Positions 55,621 through 64,000 of a stretch of DNA of 64,000 bases are shown in pieces. Numbering within the stretch: position 1 is the stretch's first letter; every line of letters begins with the position of its first letter. The stretch is from Idiomarina zobellii (GTDB lineage Bacteria; Pseudomonadota; Gammaproteobacteria; Enterobacterales; Alteromonadaceae), in contig NZ_FNCB01000009.1 in NCBI RefSeq assembly GCF_900100855.1, positions 1 through 64,000 on the forward strand, read 5' to 3'. The translations under genes were made by a program, and so were the position numbers. The notes beneath the pieces are model-generated. The model was not told the origin of the DNA. It did no database searches and worked only from the letters and a program-made list of their open reading frames with translations.

Positions 55621-55931
55621 TGAAAGTCATACTCTCCGGGTTCCAGTGCTGGTATTTGAATTGGCTTTAATTTGTTAAAAGGCAACGTTTCACTGATTTC
55701 CAGGTCAGGGATAAGCAGAGTTTCAGAGCAAGGCGATTGATCCTTCCGCAGAAACCTGAGTTCAACCGGCTTACCTTCAGGTACGTTTATTCTCGAAGGC
55801 GAGTAGGTGCCGTTTTCGACGGCAATCACCCAATCACCTTCTCCCAGCTTCATCTGCTTGGGCGTGTAAAGCCAAAACCACCAGACGATCAGTGCGATCA
55901 GAGCGATACCAGCAATATTAATAAATAACAT
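55578..55931 (-). CDS. Membrane-anchored cupredoxin-domain protein
   Basis: A 117-residue protein with one N-terminal membrane helix (about 3-22) and a small periplasmic cupredoxin domain. Copper ligands are suggested by the Cys in SPCSETLL and the His and Met in EYDFHCQMQMYRGKI near the C-terminus. It lies directly after copA (37 bases), with CAGGAG ahead of the ATG. It may accept Cu from CopA or deliver it to the Cus system. A truncated relative lies at 54367-54522. Confidence 0.82.
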   Translation of the reverse strand: MLFINIAGIALIALIVWWFWLYTPKQMKLGEGDWVIAVENGTYSPSRINVPEGKPVELRFLRKDQSPCSETLLIPDLEISETLPFNKLKPIQIPALEPGEYDFHCQMQMYRGKIVAG

Positions 55932-55968
55932 ATTTATTCTCCTGAATGCGCCAATGTTAAAAGGTGCA

Positions 55969-58230
55969 TTAATGTTTCTTGGCTTTGAAAAAGCGTAACC
56001 GGTTAGCGTTGCTCACTACCGTAAGCGAAGAAAAAGCCATTGCTGCACCTGCAATAACCGGACTCAACAGCATTCCAAAAAATGGATACAGAACGCCTGC
56101 GGCAAAAGGAATACCTGCTACGTTGTAAATAAAAGCACCAAATAAGTTTTGTTTAATGTTGCTCAGTGTGGCCTTGCTCACCGCGACCGCATCGGCAAGC
56201 CCGTGCAACGACCCACGCATCAATGTAATATCAGCACTTTCAATAGCGACGTCCGTTCCCGTGCCAATCGCGAAGCCTACATTGGCAATAGCTAGTGCTG
56301 GCGCATCATTAATACCATCTCCCGTCATGCCAACGATTTCGCCTTCCATCTGCAGCTCCTGAACCTTTTTTGATTTTTCTTCCGGCAGAACTTCAGCGAA
56401 AAATTCTTTAATTCCTACTTTTTCAGCAACTGCTTCTGCTGTCGCGCGATTATCACCAGTAAGCATCACTACTCGCACACCGTTATCTTGCAAACGTTTA
56501 ATGGCGGCTACGGAGTCGTCTTTTATCGGGTCGGCAACTGCAATAATTGCAGCTAACTCATTATCAACGGCAAAGTACATAGGCGTCTTAGCTTCAGCAG
56601 CTAAGCCTTGGGCTTTTTCAACAAAGTTACCGAGCTCAACTTGACGTTCACGCAACAGCTTTTCATTACCGAAAAGGAGGGACTTCCCGTCAACTTCTGC
56701 CTCCACGCCATGACCAGCGATGGCGTTGAAGTTCGAGACCTTACTTGTCTTAATCCCTCTTTCCCTGGCTGACTCAACTATCGCCTGTGCTAGCGGATGT
56801 TCAGAGCCAGACTCAAGTGTCGCTGCAAGTTGCAGTACGGTTTGCTCATCGTACTCACTCGCTACTAATACGTCGGTGACTTTAGGAGAACCAAGTGTAA
56901 TGGTGCCCGTTTTATCCAGGATCATAGCCGATACTTTCGACGCTGTTTGCAATGCTTCGCCATTGCGAATCAGCACACCTGCCTCTGCGGCTTTTCCTAC
57001 ACCCACCATTACCGACATAGGCGTCGCCAGGCCTAATGCGCAAGGGCAAGCAATAATCAAGACAGTGGTCGCTGATACCACAGCAAAGGCCAGTGCCGGC
57101 TCAGGCCCAAAGTTAAGCCAAGCTAGAGCACTGATAACAGCGATAATCATAACGACTGGCACAAAGTAAGCTGAAATAACATCGGCAAGACGACCGATTG
57201 GGGGCTTAGAGTTTTGCGCCCGTTTCACCATGTTAATAATTTGAGCAAGTGCTGTATCTTTTCCGACTCTTGTCGCTTGAAACAAAAAGGAACCACTTTT
57301 ATTTATCGTGCCCGCCACAACGTCATCACCAACTGATTTTTCCACGGGCATGGGTTCACCCGTTAGCATAGATTCATCAACGGTGGTACTTCCCTCTATA
57401 ACTTTTCCATCAACAGGGATTTTTTCTCCGGGACGAACACGTACTACGTCCTCCTCGAGTACGTCTTCGATAGCGATATCCAATTGTTTATCGTCACGAA
57501 TCACCCTTGCGGTTTTCGCCTGCAAACCAATGAGACGTTTTATGGCTTCGGACGTGCGCCCACGAGCTTTCAGTTCAAGTGCCAACCCCAGATTGATCAA
57601 ACCGATAATCATCGCAGTCGCTTCAAAGTAAACGTGACGCGCCATTTCCGGAACTAGGTGTGGAACGATTACAACCACCATGGAATACAACCAGGCTGTA
57701 CCAGTACCAAGCGCGATCAGCGTATCCATATTAGCGGAATGATTTTTCAGGGACTGCCAGGCACCAACAAAGAAATGTTTGCCAGAGAAATAAAGTACAC
57801 CTAACGTTAGAATACCTACGACTAACCATGTCACACGTTCTGAGGTAGTGGTAACCGTCATTTCACCAACAAAAAGGCTATAAATCATTAGGGGTACACC
57901 TAACGACAGCGCGACGGTCATCTCACGCATCAGTCGCTTATAGTAAGCCCAGTCGGCTTGCTCTTTTTCTGCCAACGCATCATCGCCACTTTGGGAAGTG
58001 GCTACTTTAGCGCTATACCCCGCCTTCTCTACCGCTTTCACTAAAGCGCTCGGACTTGCTGTTCCTGTCACACTGACTGTTCGCTGCGCAAAGTTCATCT
58101 CTGCATTTTCCACACCGGATACAGACTTTAGTGCACTCTCGATTTTGCCAACACAACTCGCGCAACCGGCTCCCTCGATAATGAGTTCCTCAATGGAACT
58201 ACTACTAACGTCCTCAGTTTTCACACCCAT
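55969..58230 (-). CDS. copA: Copper-exporting P1B-type ATPase CopA
   Basis: A 753-residue inner membrane pump for Cu(I)/Ag(I). A single N-terminal HMA domain has [11 protein letters not shown] (Cys23, Cys26). The membrane metal site is [12 protein letters not shown], and catalytic motifs are the phosphorylated Asp in DKTGTITLG, the SEHPLA nucleotide-site motif, and [10 protein letters not shown]. Helices 7 and 8 carry the Cu-type residues YNVAG and [12 protein letters not shown]. It moves Cu to the periplasm, where CusBA can pass it outward. GGAG lies eight bases ahead of the ATG. Confidence 0.95.
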   Translation of the reverse strand: MGVKTEDVSSSSIEELIIEGAGCASCVGKIESALKSVSGVENAEMNFAQRTVSVTGTASPSALVKAVEKAGYSAKVATSQSGDDALAEKEQADWAYYKRLMREMTVALSLGVPLMIYSLFVGEMTVTTTSERVTWLVVGILTLGVLYFSGKHFFVGAWQSLKNHSANMDTLIALGTGTAWLYSMVVVIVPHLVPEMARHVYFEATAMIIGLINLGLALELKARGRTSEAIKRLIGLQAKTARVIRDDKQLDIAIEDVLEEDVVRVRPGEKIPVDGKVIEGSTTVDESMLTGEPMPVEKSVGDDVVAGTINKSGSFLFQATRVGKDTALAQIINMVKRAQNSKPPIGRLADVISAYFVPVVMIIAVISALAWLNFGPEPALAFAVVSATTVLIIACPCALGLATPMSVMVGVGKAAEAGVLIRNGEALQTASKVSAMILDKTGTITLGSPKVTDVLVASEYDEQTVLQLAATLESGSEHPLAQAIVESARERGIKTSKVSNFNAIAGHGVEAEVDGKSLLFGNEKLLRERQVELGNFVEKAQGLAAEAKTPMYFAVDNELAAIIAVADPIKDDSVAAIKRLQDNGVRVVMLTGDNRATAEAVAEKVGIKEFFAEVLPEEKSKKVQELQMEGEIVGMTGDGINDAPALAIANVGFAIGTGTDVAIESADITLMRGSLHGLADAVAVSKATLSNIKQNLFGAFIYNVAGIPFAAGVLYPFFGMLLSPVIAGAAMAFSSLTVVSNANRLRFFKAKKH

Positions 58231-58309
58231 ACAAGTGCTCCTTATTTATGGAAAATTAACCAAATCAGGGCTCTTTCCCACAAAGTACCAACGATAAAAT
58301 TTTCACTAA

Positions 58310-58768
58310 CTACATATCCGAAAATCGGTTCGCAGTTTGCACCATTCGTTTAATTTCATTTTCTTCAACGTTTTTTACTGTTTCTAACAGCTCTTTTGCG
58401 CTGTCTATATCAACACGGGAATATAGGTGTTCATACAACTCAATGACTTGCTCATGATGGTTTACAATGTTCTCCATAATGTGATCAGTATCTAACTCTT
58501 TAAAAGGCGAATCGCAGTGCCCATGCTCAACGATGGGATGTTTCCCAATATAGTCATAACACCAAGTGTCTAATGCATTTAGGTTGGCTGTATTCAAAAA
58601 ACCTTCAACCATTCGCTCTAAGCTAGCTTCATGACCCGACACGTAGCTTAGAATCATCCGAGCTCGTTCATCTTGGTTTTGTTTAGAGCAGTGAGTCACA
58701 CACTCCTTCAGGTTTTTGTGGAAATCAACGGTCCAACTCAGTACATCTTTGATTGTTTCTATTTGCAT
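58310..58768 (-). CDS. Helical protein of unknown function in the copper operon
   Basis: A 152-residue soluble, all-helical protein that I do not assign to a family. Each of the predicted helices carries His/Glu spaced as in diiron or hemerythrin-like bundles (YVSGHEASLERM, NIVNHHEQVIELYEHL, NVEENEIKRM), and there are Cys residues in ECVTHCSKQ and HGHCDS. A ferritin-like fold is a guess from this pattern. AAGGAG lies six bases ahead of the ATG. It sits between copA and the HMA-like gene, all on one strand. Confidence 0.6.
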   Translation of the reverse strand: MQIETIKDVLSWTVDFHKNLKECVTHCSKQNQDERARMILSYVSGHEASLERMVEGFLNTANLNALDTWCYDYIGKHPIVEHGHCDSPFKELDTDHIMENIVNHHEQVIELYEHLYSRVDIDSAKELLETVKNVEENEIKRMVQTANRFSDM

Positions 58769-58795
58769 TTTTTACTCCTTACCTATAATTAATTG

Positions 58796-59167
58796 TTACT
58801 TTCGTTTGCTTTTGGTACGTGGCGGGCTTCTGTGGCAACTCCACGGTGTATGCTCTGCATTATCTTTAATATTTTGATCAATAAATTTGTAGTATTCCTC
58901 TTTCAAGTGAGTCCACCAGCCACTATTTATTTCAACACCAAATATTCCGAGCTTTTCCTCTATCATAGTCAGATCGACTTTAGAGGCATCATAAGCGACC
59001 GATAACAAGTTCTGGTCAGAGTCGTAGGCAACGCTATCAAGACCAACCAAGCGATCGATTTCGTTAATCGCTTCGCGAACTTTTTTCACACTCTCAGTGT
59101 TTAGCTTTAACGTGCGCTTGACTAAGTTAATTTCCCGCACTCCGGCTCTATGATCGTTAGTTGACAT
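58796..59167 (-). CDS. HMA-like protein without CxxC motif
   Basis: A 123-residue protein. The first 75 residues look like a ferredoxin-like heavy-metal-associated fold: beta (VKRTLKLN), helix (VKKVREAINEIDRLVGLDSV), beta, helix (MIEEKLGIFGVEI), but the CxxC of metal-binding HMA domains is missing. A conserved-looking C-terminal helix and tail (WWTHLKEEYYKFIDQNIKD, ending HTPWSCH) follows. ATG 59167 is preferred; the frame opens at 59197. A regulatory or protein-contact role in the Cus operon is possible. Confidence 0.6.
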   Translation of the reverse strand: MSTNDHRAGVREINLVKRTLKLNTESVKKVREAINEIDRLVGLDSVAYDSDQNLLSVAYDASKVDLTMIEEKLGIFGVEINSGWWTHLKEEYYKFIDQNIKDNAEHTPWSCHRSPPRTKSKRK

Positions 59168-59224
59168 CAGTACTGTCCTATTTATTAAAACTACCAATAT
59201 GCTTCAGTCGACGTTGCCGCGATA

Positions 59225-59563
59225 TTAACGTTGTAACGAGAGTTCTTTATCAGTCGCTGCTCGTTTGTCGTGAACCCAAAGCAATTCATCTATTGGCGAG
59301 ATACAGACTAAGCCCTCGTTAGATACCCCGGTATGGGCCGCTTCAACTACCAAAAACGCAACGTCACGCGCGTCATCACTGTTCACATAAACTTCGAGCT
59401 GTACGTGCTCAACTAAGTGATCATCGTTATAACTATCGAAGTAATAGCCTCGACCTCGAACAGGAAACAATGTAAAGCCGCTAACGCCACACCCAACCAG
59501 AGTCTCCTCCACTGCGTCTTGCCGAAGTTGATCAAAAATAGCGGTGATTTTAGATAGGTTCAT
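59225..59563 (-). CDS. PII-like protein linked to metal efflux (PII-NG type)
   Basis: A 112-residue protein of the PII superfamily. The beta-alpha-beta fold with a T-loop-like region (FPVRGRGYYFDSYND) and the B-loop-like end (VEAAHTGVSNEGLVCISPID) can be followed. It lacks the uridylylated Tyr motif YRGAEY of GlnB and the ATP-site TGKIGDGK is changed. A group of PII proteins (PII-NG) is known to be encoded next to CusABC/CzcABC pumps; this fits. ATG 59563 has TAGGAG seven bases ahead. What it senses is unknown. Confidence 0.75.
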   Translation of the reverse strand: MNLSKITAIFDQLRQDAVEETLVGCGVSGFTLFPVRGRGYYFDSYNDDHLVEHVQLEVYVNSDDARDVAFLVVEAAHTGVSNEGLVCISPIDELLWVHDKRAATDKELSLQR

Positions 59564-59656
59564 ATATTCTCCTACAAGCCTTAAGTCACTTAACTTAAGA
59601 GCTCTATCTAGCATGATTAAATTTCGAAAAAAGTTTTAATTGAAATTCAGCAGGAG

Positions 59657-60034
59657 CTATTTCGGAGGATAAAAAATATCAAAAGACATTTGCTTAACAT
59701 TCCCTTCATATGAAAGAGGATGCTGCAAGTAACCAATTGACTTTATTGGTAAATTGAACGGAATTAATACTAAAGGTGAGCTTGCAGAGTTGCACTCCGC
59801 ATCCATTAAACATGTATCAGCAGAGTCAGTTAAACAATAACAGCACGTTTTACTGGCAGGTTGTTCGTCGTCATCACAATGAATGTTGCTTTTTCTCTCG
59901 TTTGCAACATCTGCCTGATTAACGTTGATTACGTGCTCTGCGCTGGAGGCAGTATTATGGACAGGAGCAGCTGGGAAGGATAGTTGAATCACTATTCCTA
60001 GCATAAGCACAACTAAAAATTTTGTTTGAGCCAT
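59657..60034 (-). CDS. Small secreted Cys-rich protein of the Cus operon
   Basis: A 125-residue protein with signal peptide (about 1-22), followed by a cluster of six Cys (NIHCDDDEQ, KTCCYCLTD, DTCLMDAEC) and a C-terminus ending SFDIFYPPK. ATG 60034 has GGGGAC ahead; the frame is open to 60088. It begins about 100 bases after the cusA stop. Its layout (signal peptide, Cys/His cluster, proline pair at the end) matches the small proteins at the other two RND loci, though sequence identity is low. Confidence 0.65.
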   Translation of the reverse strand: MAQTKFLVVLMLGIVIQLSFPAAPVHNTASSAEHVINVNQADVANERKSNIHCDDDEQPASKTCCYCLTDSADTCLMDAECNSASSPLVLIPFNLPIKSIGYLQHPLSYEGNVKQMSFDIFYPPK

Positions 60035-60133
60035 ATGTGTGTCCCCAATCCCGAATTTTAACCTAGCATACTTGTTAGCGCACATCATTGATCAAGATCA
60101 ATGATGTGCGTCTCTTAACTAAAATAATTGGTC

Positions 60134-63100
60134 TTATACACGCTTAACCTTTTGCCCACGCCACAAGTAGTAAACAGCAGGTAATACGAGCAAGGTTAAG
60201 ATAACAGCGCTGATCATTCCTCCAACCATTGGCGCCGCTATTCTACTAACCACCTCAGCCCCAGTCCCTGTACTAAACATTATAGGCAATAAACCAGCAA
60301 TTGTAGAAACGGCCGTCATCATGACGGGGCGAACACGAAGTCCAGCCCCTTCCATTACGGCAAGAGAGAGACCGTCTTTCGTTAATGCTTTACCATGCTC
60401 TAACTGACTTTTTTCATATTCATTATAGGACTGGTTTAGGTAAGTCAGCATTAGTATTCCTATTTCTACAGTGACACCTGCTAGAGCTATAAAACCAACC
60501 GCTACAGCAACTGAGAAATTATAATCTAAAAGATACATTAGCCAGATTGACCCCACCAATGCGAGAGGCAAAGTTCCCAATATAATGGCTATTTCTGTAG
60601 CGTTTCGAAAGTTCATATATAAAAGAACGATAATAATCGCGAGCGTTAACGGAATCACGTAAGTCAGTTTTTCCTTTGCCCTTTCCATATATTCGTACTG
60701 CCCGGACCAGGTAACTGAATACCCTGCTGGCAACTCGAGTTCTTGTTCTACAACCTTCATTGCTTTTTCAACATAAGTGCCGACATCAACGCCCTCAATG
60801 TCGACAAAAGTCCAGCCATTAAGTCTTGCGTTTTCGCTTTTAATTGCCGGCGGTCCAAGTTCAACGTAGACATCAGCCACATCCGCCAAACTAATACGCT
60901 GCCCGTTTGGCGTAACTAAAGGTAGCTTCTTTAATTCTTCCGGCGAATCACGGTAATCTTGAGGGTAGCGCAAGTTTATTGGGTAACGTTCAAGCCCTTC
61001 AATGGTCTCTGAAACATTCATTCCACCAATAGCCGTGGCAACGACCTGCTGCACATCCTCAATGTTCAAGCCATAACGTGCAGCCTGCTCTCTTTCTATG
61101 TCAACTTTGACATAGCGTCCACCTGCCACTCGCTCTGAATAAACAGAAGCCGTACCATCGACATCATCAAGTATTGCTTCAAGCTGCTGCCCTATCGTCT
61201 GAATTTCATTAAGATCGGCTCCGGCAACTTTTATACCTACCGGCGTTTTGATACCTGTCGATAGCATATCAATGCGAGTTTTAATGGGGTAAACCCACGC
61301 ATTGGTCAGCCCCGGAAACTTTACAAGCGCATCCAGTTCTTTTTTCAACTTCTCAGTGGTCATACCGTCTCTCCACTGATCTTTCGGTTTCAGTTGAATA
61401 AAGGTTTCAATCATCGTTAGGGGTGCCGGATCAGTGGCGGTATCCGCTCGACCAATTTTGCCAAAAACCGTCTTCACTTCCGGTACCGTTTTTATGAGCT
61501 TGTCGGTTTGCTGCAACAGCTCCCTTGCTTTACCAATTGATAATCCGGGATAGGTAGTGGGCATATACATCAAATCGCCCTCATCCAAATCTGGAATAAA
61601 TTCACTACCAATTTTGTCAATCGGCCAGACACCAACGGCCAGGATAACAAGCGCTCCGACAACTGCTGTCTTGGGGTATTTCAAAATGCCTTTTAAAAGC
61701 GGTTTATACCCGGCGATCAATAACCGATTAAGCGGGTTTTTCCCCTCAGGTGTTACCTTTCCTCTGATAAAATATCCCATCAACACGGGGATAACGGTAA
61801 CCGCTAAGGCTGCACTGGCTGCCATTGCGTAAGTTTTCGTGAAAGCAAGCGGAGAAAACATCCGCCCTTCCTGGGCTTCTAAGGTAAATACCGGCATAAA
61901 GCTGACGGTAATAATGAGCAAGCTAAAGAAAAGAGCAGGGCCCACCTCTGAAGCAGAGGCGGCAACCACCCGCCAGCGGTTCTCTGCTGTCAGTGGCGTT
62001 TTTTCCATATGCTTATGCATATTTTCAATCATGACGATGGCACCATCGAGCATAGCGCCAATAGCGATTGCGATCCCTCCAAGTGACATAATATTCGCGT
62101 TAATTCCTTGCCAATACATGACAATAAACGCGGTTAAAATACCCAAAGGCAAGCTGATAACGGCAACCAGCGAGGAGCGGACATGGAAGAGAAATATCAC
62201 ACAGATAAACGCGACAATAGCGAGTTCTTCTATTAAACTTTTCCAGAGACTTTCCACGGCATCCGAGATAAGCCCCGAACGATCATAGACAGTGACTATA
62301 TCGACACCTTCTGGTAGCCCAGACTTTAATTCTTCCAACTTTTGTTTAACGCCATCAATCGTTTTTTGGGCATTTTCTCCGAAACGCATTACCACAATAC
62401 CACCCACGGCTTCTCCCTCACCGTTGAGTTCGGCGATACCGCGTCTCATTTGGGGGCCCACACCCACATCAGCAACGTCTTTAAGCAATAATGGCGTGCC
62501 ATTTTCATCAACGCCAAGCGGGATACTCTCTAAGTCTGACACACCATCAATATAGCCTGAGGCCCGGACCATATACTCAGCTTCCGCCATTTCAACCACC
62601 GACGCCCCCACTTCCTGATTACCTCGCTGGATAGCATTTTGTATGTGAGCAAGAGGAATATCGAATGCGCGCAGCTTCTCCGGATCCACTTTCACCTGGT
62701 ACTGCTTTACCATCCCGCCGAGGGCGGCAACTTCCGAAACCCCCTCGACCGTTTGCAGTTCATACTTTAAAAACCAATCCTGCATACTGCGTAACTCACT
62801 CAAATTGTGGTTACCCGTACGATCAACCAAGGCATACAAATACACCCAACCAACCCCTGTTGCATCAGGGCCTAATTGCGGTCTTGCATTAGAAGGCAGT
62901 GTCGGAGCAACCTGAGACAAATATTCCAGTACTCGCGAACGCGCCCAGTAAGCGTCTGTATCTTCGTCAAAAATGACATACACATAGGAGTCGCCGAAAA
63001 ACGAATATCCACGGACGGTTTTAGCGCCGGGGACAGACAGCATAGCGGTTGTTAATGGATAGGTTACTTGATCTTCTACCACCTGCGGCGCTTGACCCGG

Positions 63101-63259
63101 ATAGCTGGTTTTAATGATCACCTGGACATCCGACAAGTCCGGCAGTGCGTCTACGGGCGTATTCTTAACCGCAAAAGCACCAACACCCACGAGGATTAAT
63201 GTCGCCAGAAGAACGAAAAAACGGTTACTCACTGACCATCGAATGACTGACTTAATCAT
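60134..63259 (-). CDS. cusA: Copper/silver RND efflux pump CusA
   Basis: A 1041-residue inner membrane pump of the HME4 group. Helix 4 reads GGIAIAIGAMLDGAIVMIEN as in CusA, and the three periplasmic methionines that bind Cu(I)/Ag(I) in E. coli CusA (573, 623, 672) are all in place: LMYMPTTYPG, LTMIETF and IDMLSTGIKTP. It exports Cu(I) and Ag(I) from periplasm (and cytoplasm) through the CusB adaptor. Its start overlaps the end of cusB by 8 bases. No cusC is visible, so it must lie beyond the right edge or elsewhere. Confidence 0.96.
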   Translation of the reverse strand: MIKSVIRWSVSNRFFVLLATLILVGVGAFAVKNTPVDALPDLSDVQVIIKTSYPGQAPQVVEDQVTYPLTTAMLSVPGAKTVRGYSFFGDSYVYVIFDEDTDAYWARSRVLEYLSQVAPTLPSNARPQLGPDATGVGWVYLYALVDRTGNHNLSELRSMQDWFLKYELQTVEGVSEVAALGGMVKQYQVKVDPEKLRAFDIPLAHIQNAIQRGNQEVGASVVEMAEAEYMVRASGYIDGVSDLESIPLGVDENGTPLLLKDVADVGVGPQMRRGIAELNGEGEAVGGIVVMRFGENAQKTIDGVKQKLEELKSGLPEGVDIVTVYDRSGLISDAVESLWKSLIEELAIVAFICVIFLFHVRSSLVAVISLPLGILTAFIVMYWQGINANIMSLGGIAIAIGAMLDGAIVMIENMHKHMEKTPLTAENRWRVVAASASEVGPALFFSLLIITVSFMPVFTLEAQEGRMFSPLAFTKTYAMAASAALAVTVIPVLMGYFIRGKVTPEGKNPLNRLLIAGYKPLLKGILKYPKTAVVGALVILAVGVWPIDKIGSEFIPDLDEGDLMYMPTTYPGLSIGKARELLQQTDKLIKTVPEVKTVFGKIGRADTATDPAPLTMIETFIQLKPKDQWRDGMTTEKLKKELDALVKFPGLTNAWVYPIKTRIDMLSTGIKTPVGIKVAGADLNEIQTIGQQLEAILDDVDGTASVYSERVAGGRYVKVDIEREQAARYGLNIEDVQQVVATAIGGMNVSETIEGLERYPINLRYPQDYRDSPEELKKLPLVTPNGQRISLADVADVYVELGPPAIKSENARLNGWTFVDIEGVDVGTYVEKAMKVVEQELELPAGYSVTWSGQYEYMERAKEKLTYVIPLTLAIIIVLLYMNFRNATEIAIILGTLPLALVGSIWLMYLLDYNFSVAVAVGFIALAGVTVEIGILMLTYLNQSYNEYEKSQLEHGKALTKDGLSLAVMEGAGLRVRPVMMTAVSTIAGLLPIMFSTGTGAEVVSRIAAPMVGGMISAVILTLLVLPAVYYLWRGQKVKRV

Positions 63260-64000
63260 GGTTATGCTCCTGCTCTGTCACTTGTTTTTGCTCAGGAATA
63301 TGAATCGATGTGAGCTGGTACTGTTGCTTCCCGACTTGCGTTATTTCCGCATGCAAGGATAACCCCGTGCTAAGCTGAGAAAGTTCAACATCCGAAGCAA
63401 CATCGAAGTCCATCGTCATTGCAGGCCAGTCCCATTCAGAAATCTCACCGTGCTCCAGCGTAACCATCGAGTGCTGAGGCATAACATTTTTAACGGTTGC
63501 TTCAACCCAGACAGCTTGAGCTGCTGCGTCACTTGACATACTGCCATGGCTCTCGTTATCAGCATCAGTGTCATGTTGCATGCGCTTAAAGTCAGAGGAT
63601 TTACTGGACTCAGAATCAATCAAAAACTGAGCTGAAGTAACGATGTCATCACCTGCCATAAGACCCGATAAAATTTCAACTCGCGAGCTCCCTAACCGCC
63701 CAACGTCAACATTAACTGATTTAAATTTCCCATCACCCAGTGCCAGTACAACTCGGTTCGAACCACCCATTCGGATAAGCGCTTCTTTAGGGATGATTAA
63801 GTTTTTATCGCCTAAACCAGCCTTAATGTTAAGATTCGCAAACATGCCCGGTTTTAAAAAACCATCTGGGTTGTCGAAGTGAATTCGAACTTGTCCCGTC
63901 CGAGTTTTAGGGTTAAGTGACGGATAGACATAATCAACCTTTCCTTGCCACTCTTTACCTGGAGCATACTCAAGGTTCATTTGAACGTCATTGCCTACCT
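63252..64000 (-). CDS. cusB: CusB-type adaptor with C-terminal CusF-like domain (partial)
   Basis: The frame is open to the right edge of the window, so the N-terminal part of the protein is missing; about 249 residues are seen. The first part is the beta-barrel and membrane-proximal region of CusB (EWQGKVDYVYPSLNPKTRTG, GLMAGDDIVTSAQF). After a linker rich in Ser/His/Asp comes a CusF-like domain of about 80 residues with EWDWPAMTMDFDV, which has the Trp and the two Met ligands of the Cu(I)/Ag(I) chaperone CusF. It ends in a His-rich tail, EQEHNHD. It is coupled to cusA by an 8-base overlap. Confidence 0.92.
   Translation of the reverse strand, partial: VGNDVQMNLEYAPGKEWQGKVDYVYPSLNPKTRTGQVRIHFDNPDGFLKPGMFANLNIKAGLGDKNLIIPKEALIRMGGSNRVVLALGDGKFKSVNVDVGRLGSSRVEILSGLMAGDDIVTSAQFLIDSESSKSSDFKRMQHDTDADNESHGSMSSDAAAQAVWVEATVKNVMPQHSMVTLEHGEISEWDWPAMTMDFDVASDVELSQLSTGLSLHAEITQVGKQQYQLTSIHIPEQKQVTEQEHNHD

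Noticed and set aside
61839..62288. Plus-strand frame of 149 codons opposite cusA
   Set aside because: Shadow of cusA; no start signal or recognisable domain.

Overview
The window looks like a chromosomal segment of a marine gammaproteobacterium of the Alteromonadales, most likely Idiomarina or a close relative. This is inferred from gene order, protein character and moderate GC; no database was searched. It opens inside a 16S rRNA gene and closes inside a cusB-like gene, so both edges are cut.

Positions 1-36300 are core genome. An rrn operon start with tandem promoters reads off the left edge. It is followed by pssA, clpB (with a heat-shock type promoter), pgeF, rluD and bamD, then glnB and nadE. 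A long minus-strand flagellar cluster runs from flrA-flrB-flrC through fliEFGHIJKLMNOPQR to flhB (8652-25749), with two sigma-54 promoter matches at the expected places. Upstream of flrA, on the same strand, sit a DUF1285 protein and a NarL-type response regulator. A plus-strand metabolic and signalling stretch follows: an exported amidohydrolase, a receiver/degenerate HD-GYP protein, pdxH, and pfkA-speB-speA, with an opposing Ldh-family dehydrogenase. It ends at tRNA-Phe.

From directly after tRNA-Phe to the right edge (36435-64000) nearly every gene concerns heavy metals, which fits a resistance island built from modules. They are: (1) a czc-type RND efflux operon with a small secreted protein at its head (36435-42084); (2) a lead/cadmium-type module of MerR regulator, CDF transporter and lspA, in which the CDF gene carries a frameshift (42160-44055); (3) a second RND operon with a small His/Cys protein, a CDF exporter and a YnfA-type protein (44221-51532); (4) a compact mercury operon merR/merTPA (51584-54224); (5) a decayed cupredoxin fragment at a module junction (54367-54522); (6) a long copper/silver operon on the minus strand, reading cusB(F)-cusA, small Cys-rich protein, PII-like protein, CxxC-less HMA-like protein, helical protein, copA, cupredoxin, Met-rich protein and DUF5676 protein (54553-64000).

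The metal genes form a layered defence. RND tripartite pumps export periplasmic and cytoplasmic ions across the outer membrane, CDF and P-type ATPase pumps move ions from cytoplasm to periplasm, small periplasmic proteins with His/Cys/Met clusters probably buffer or hand over metal, and mercury is reduced. The least explained part is the set of small genes between cusA and copA, where a PII-family signal protein sits inside a copper export operon.
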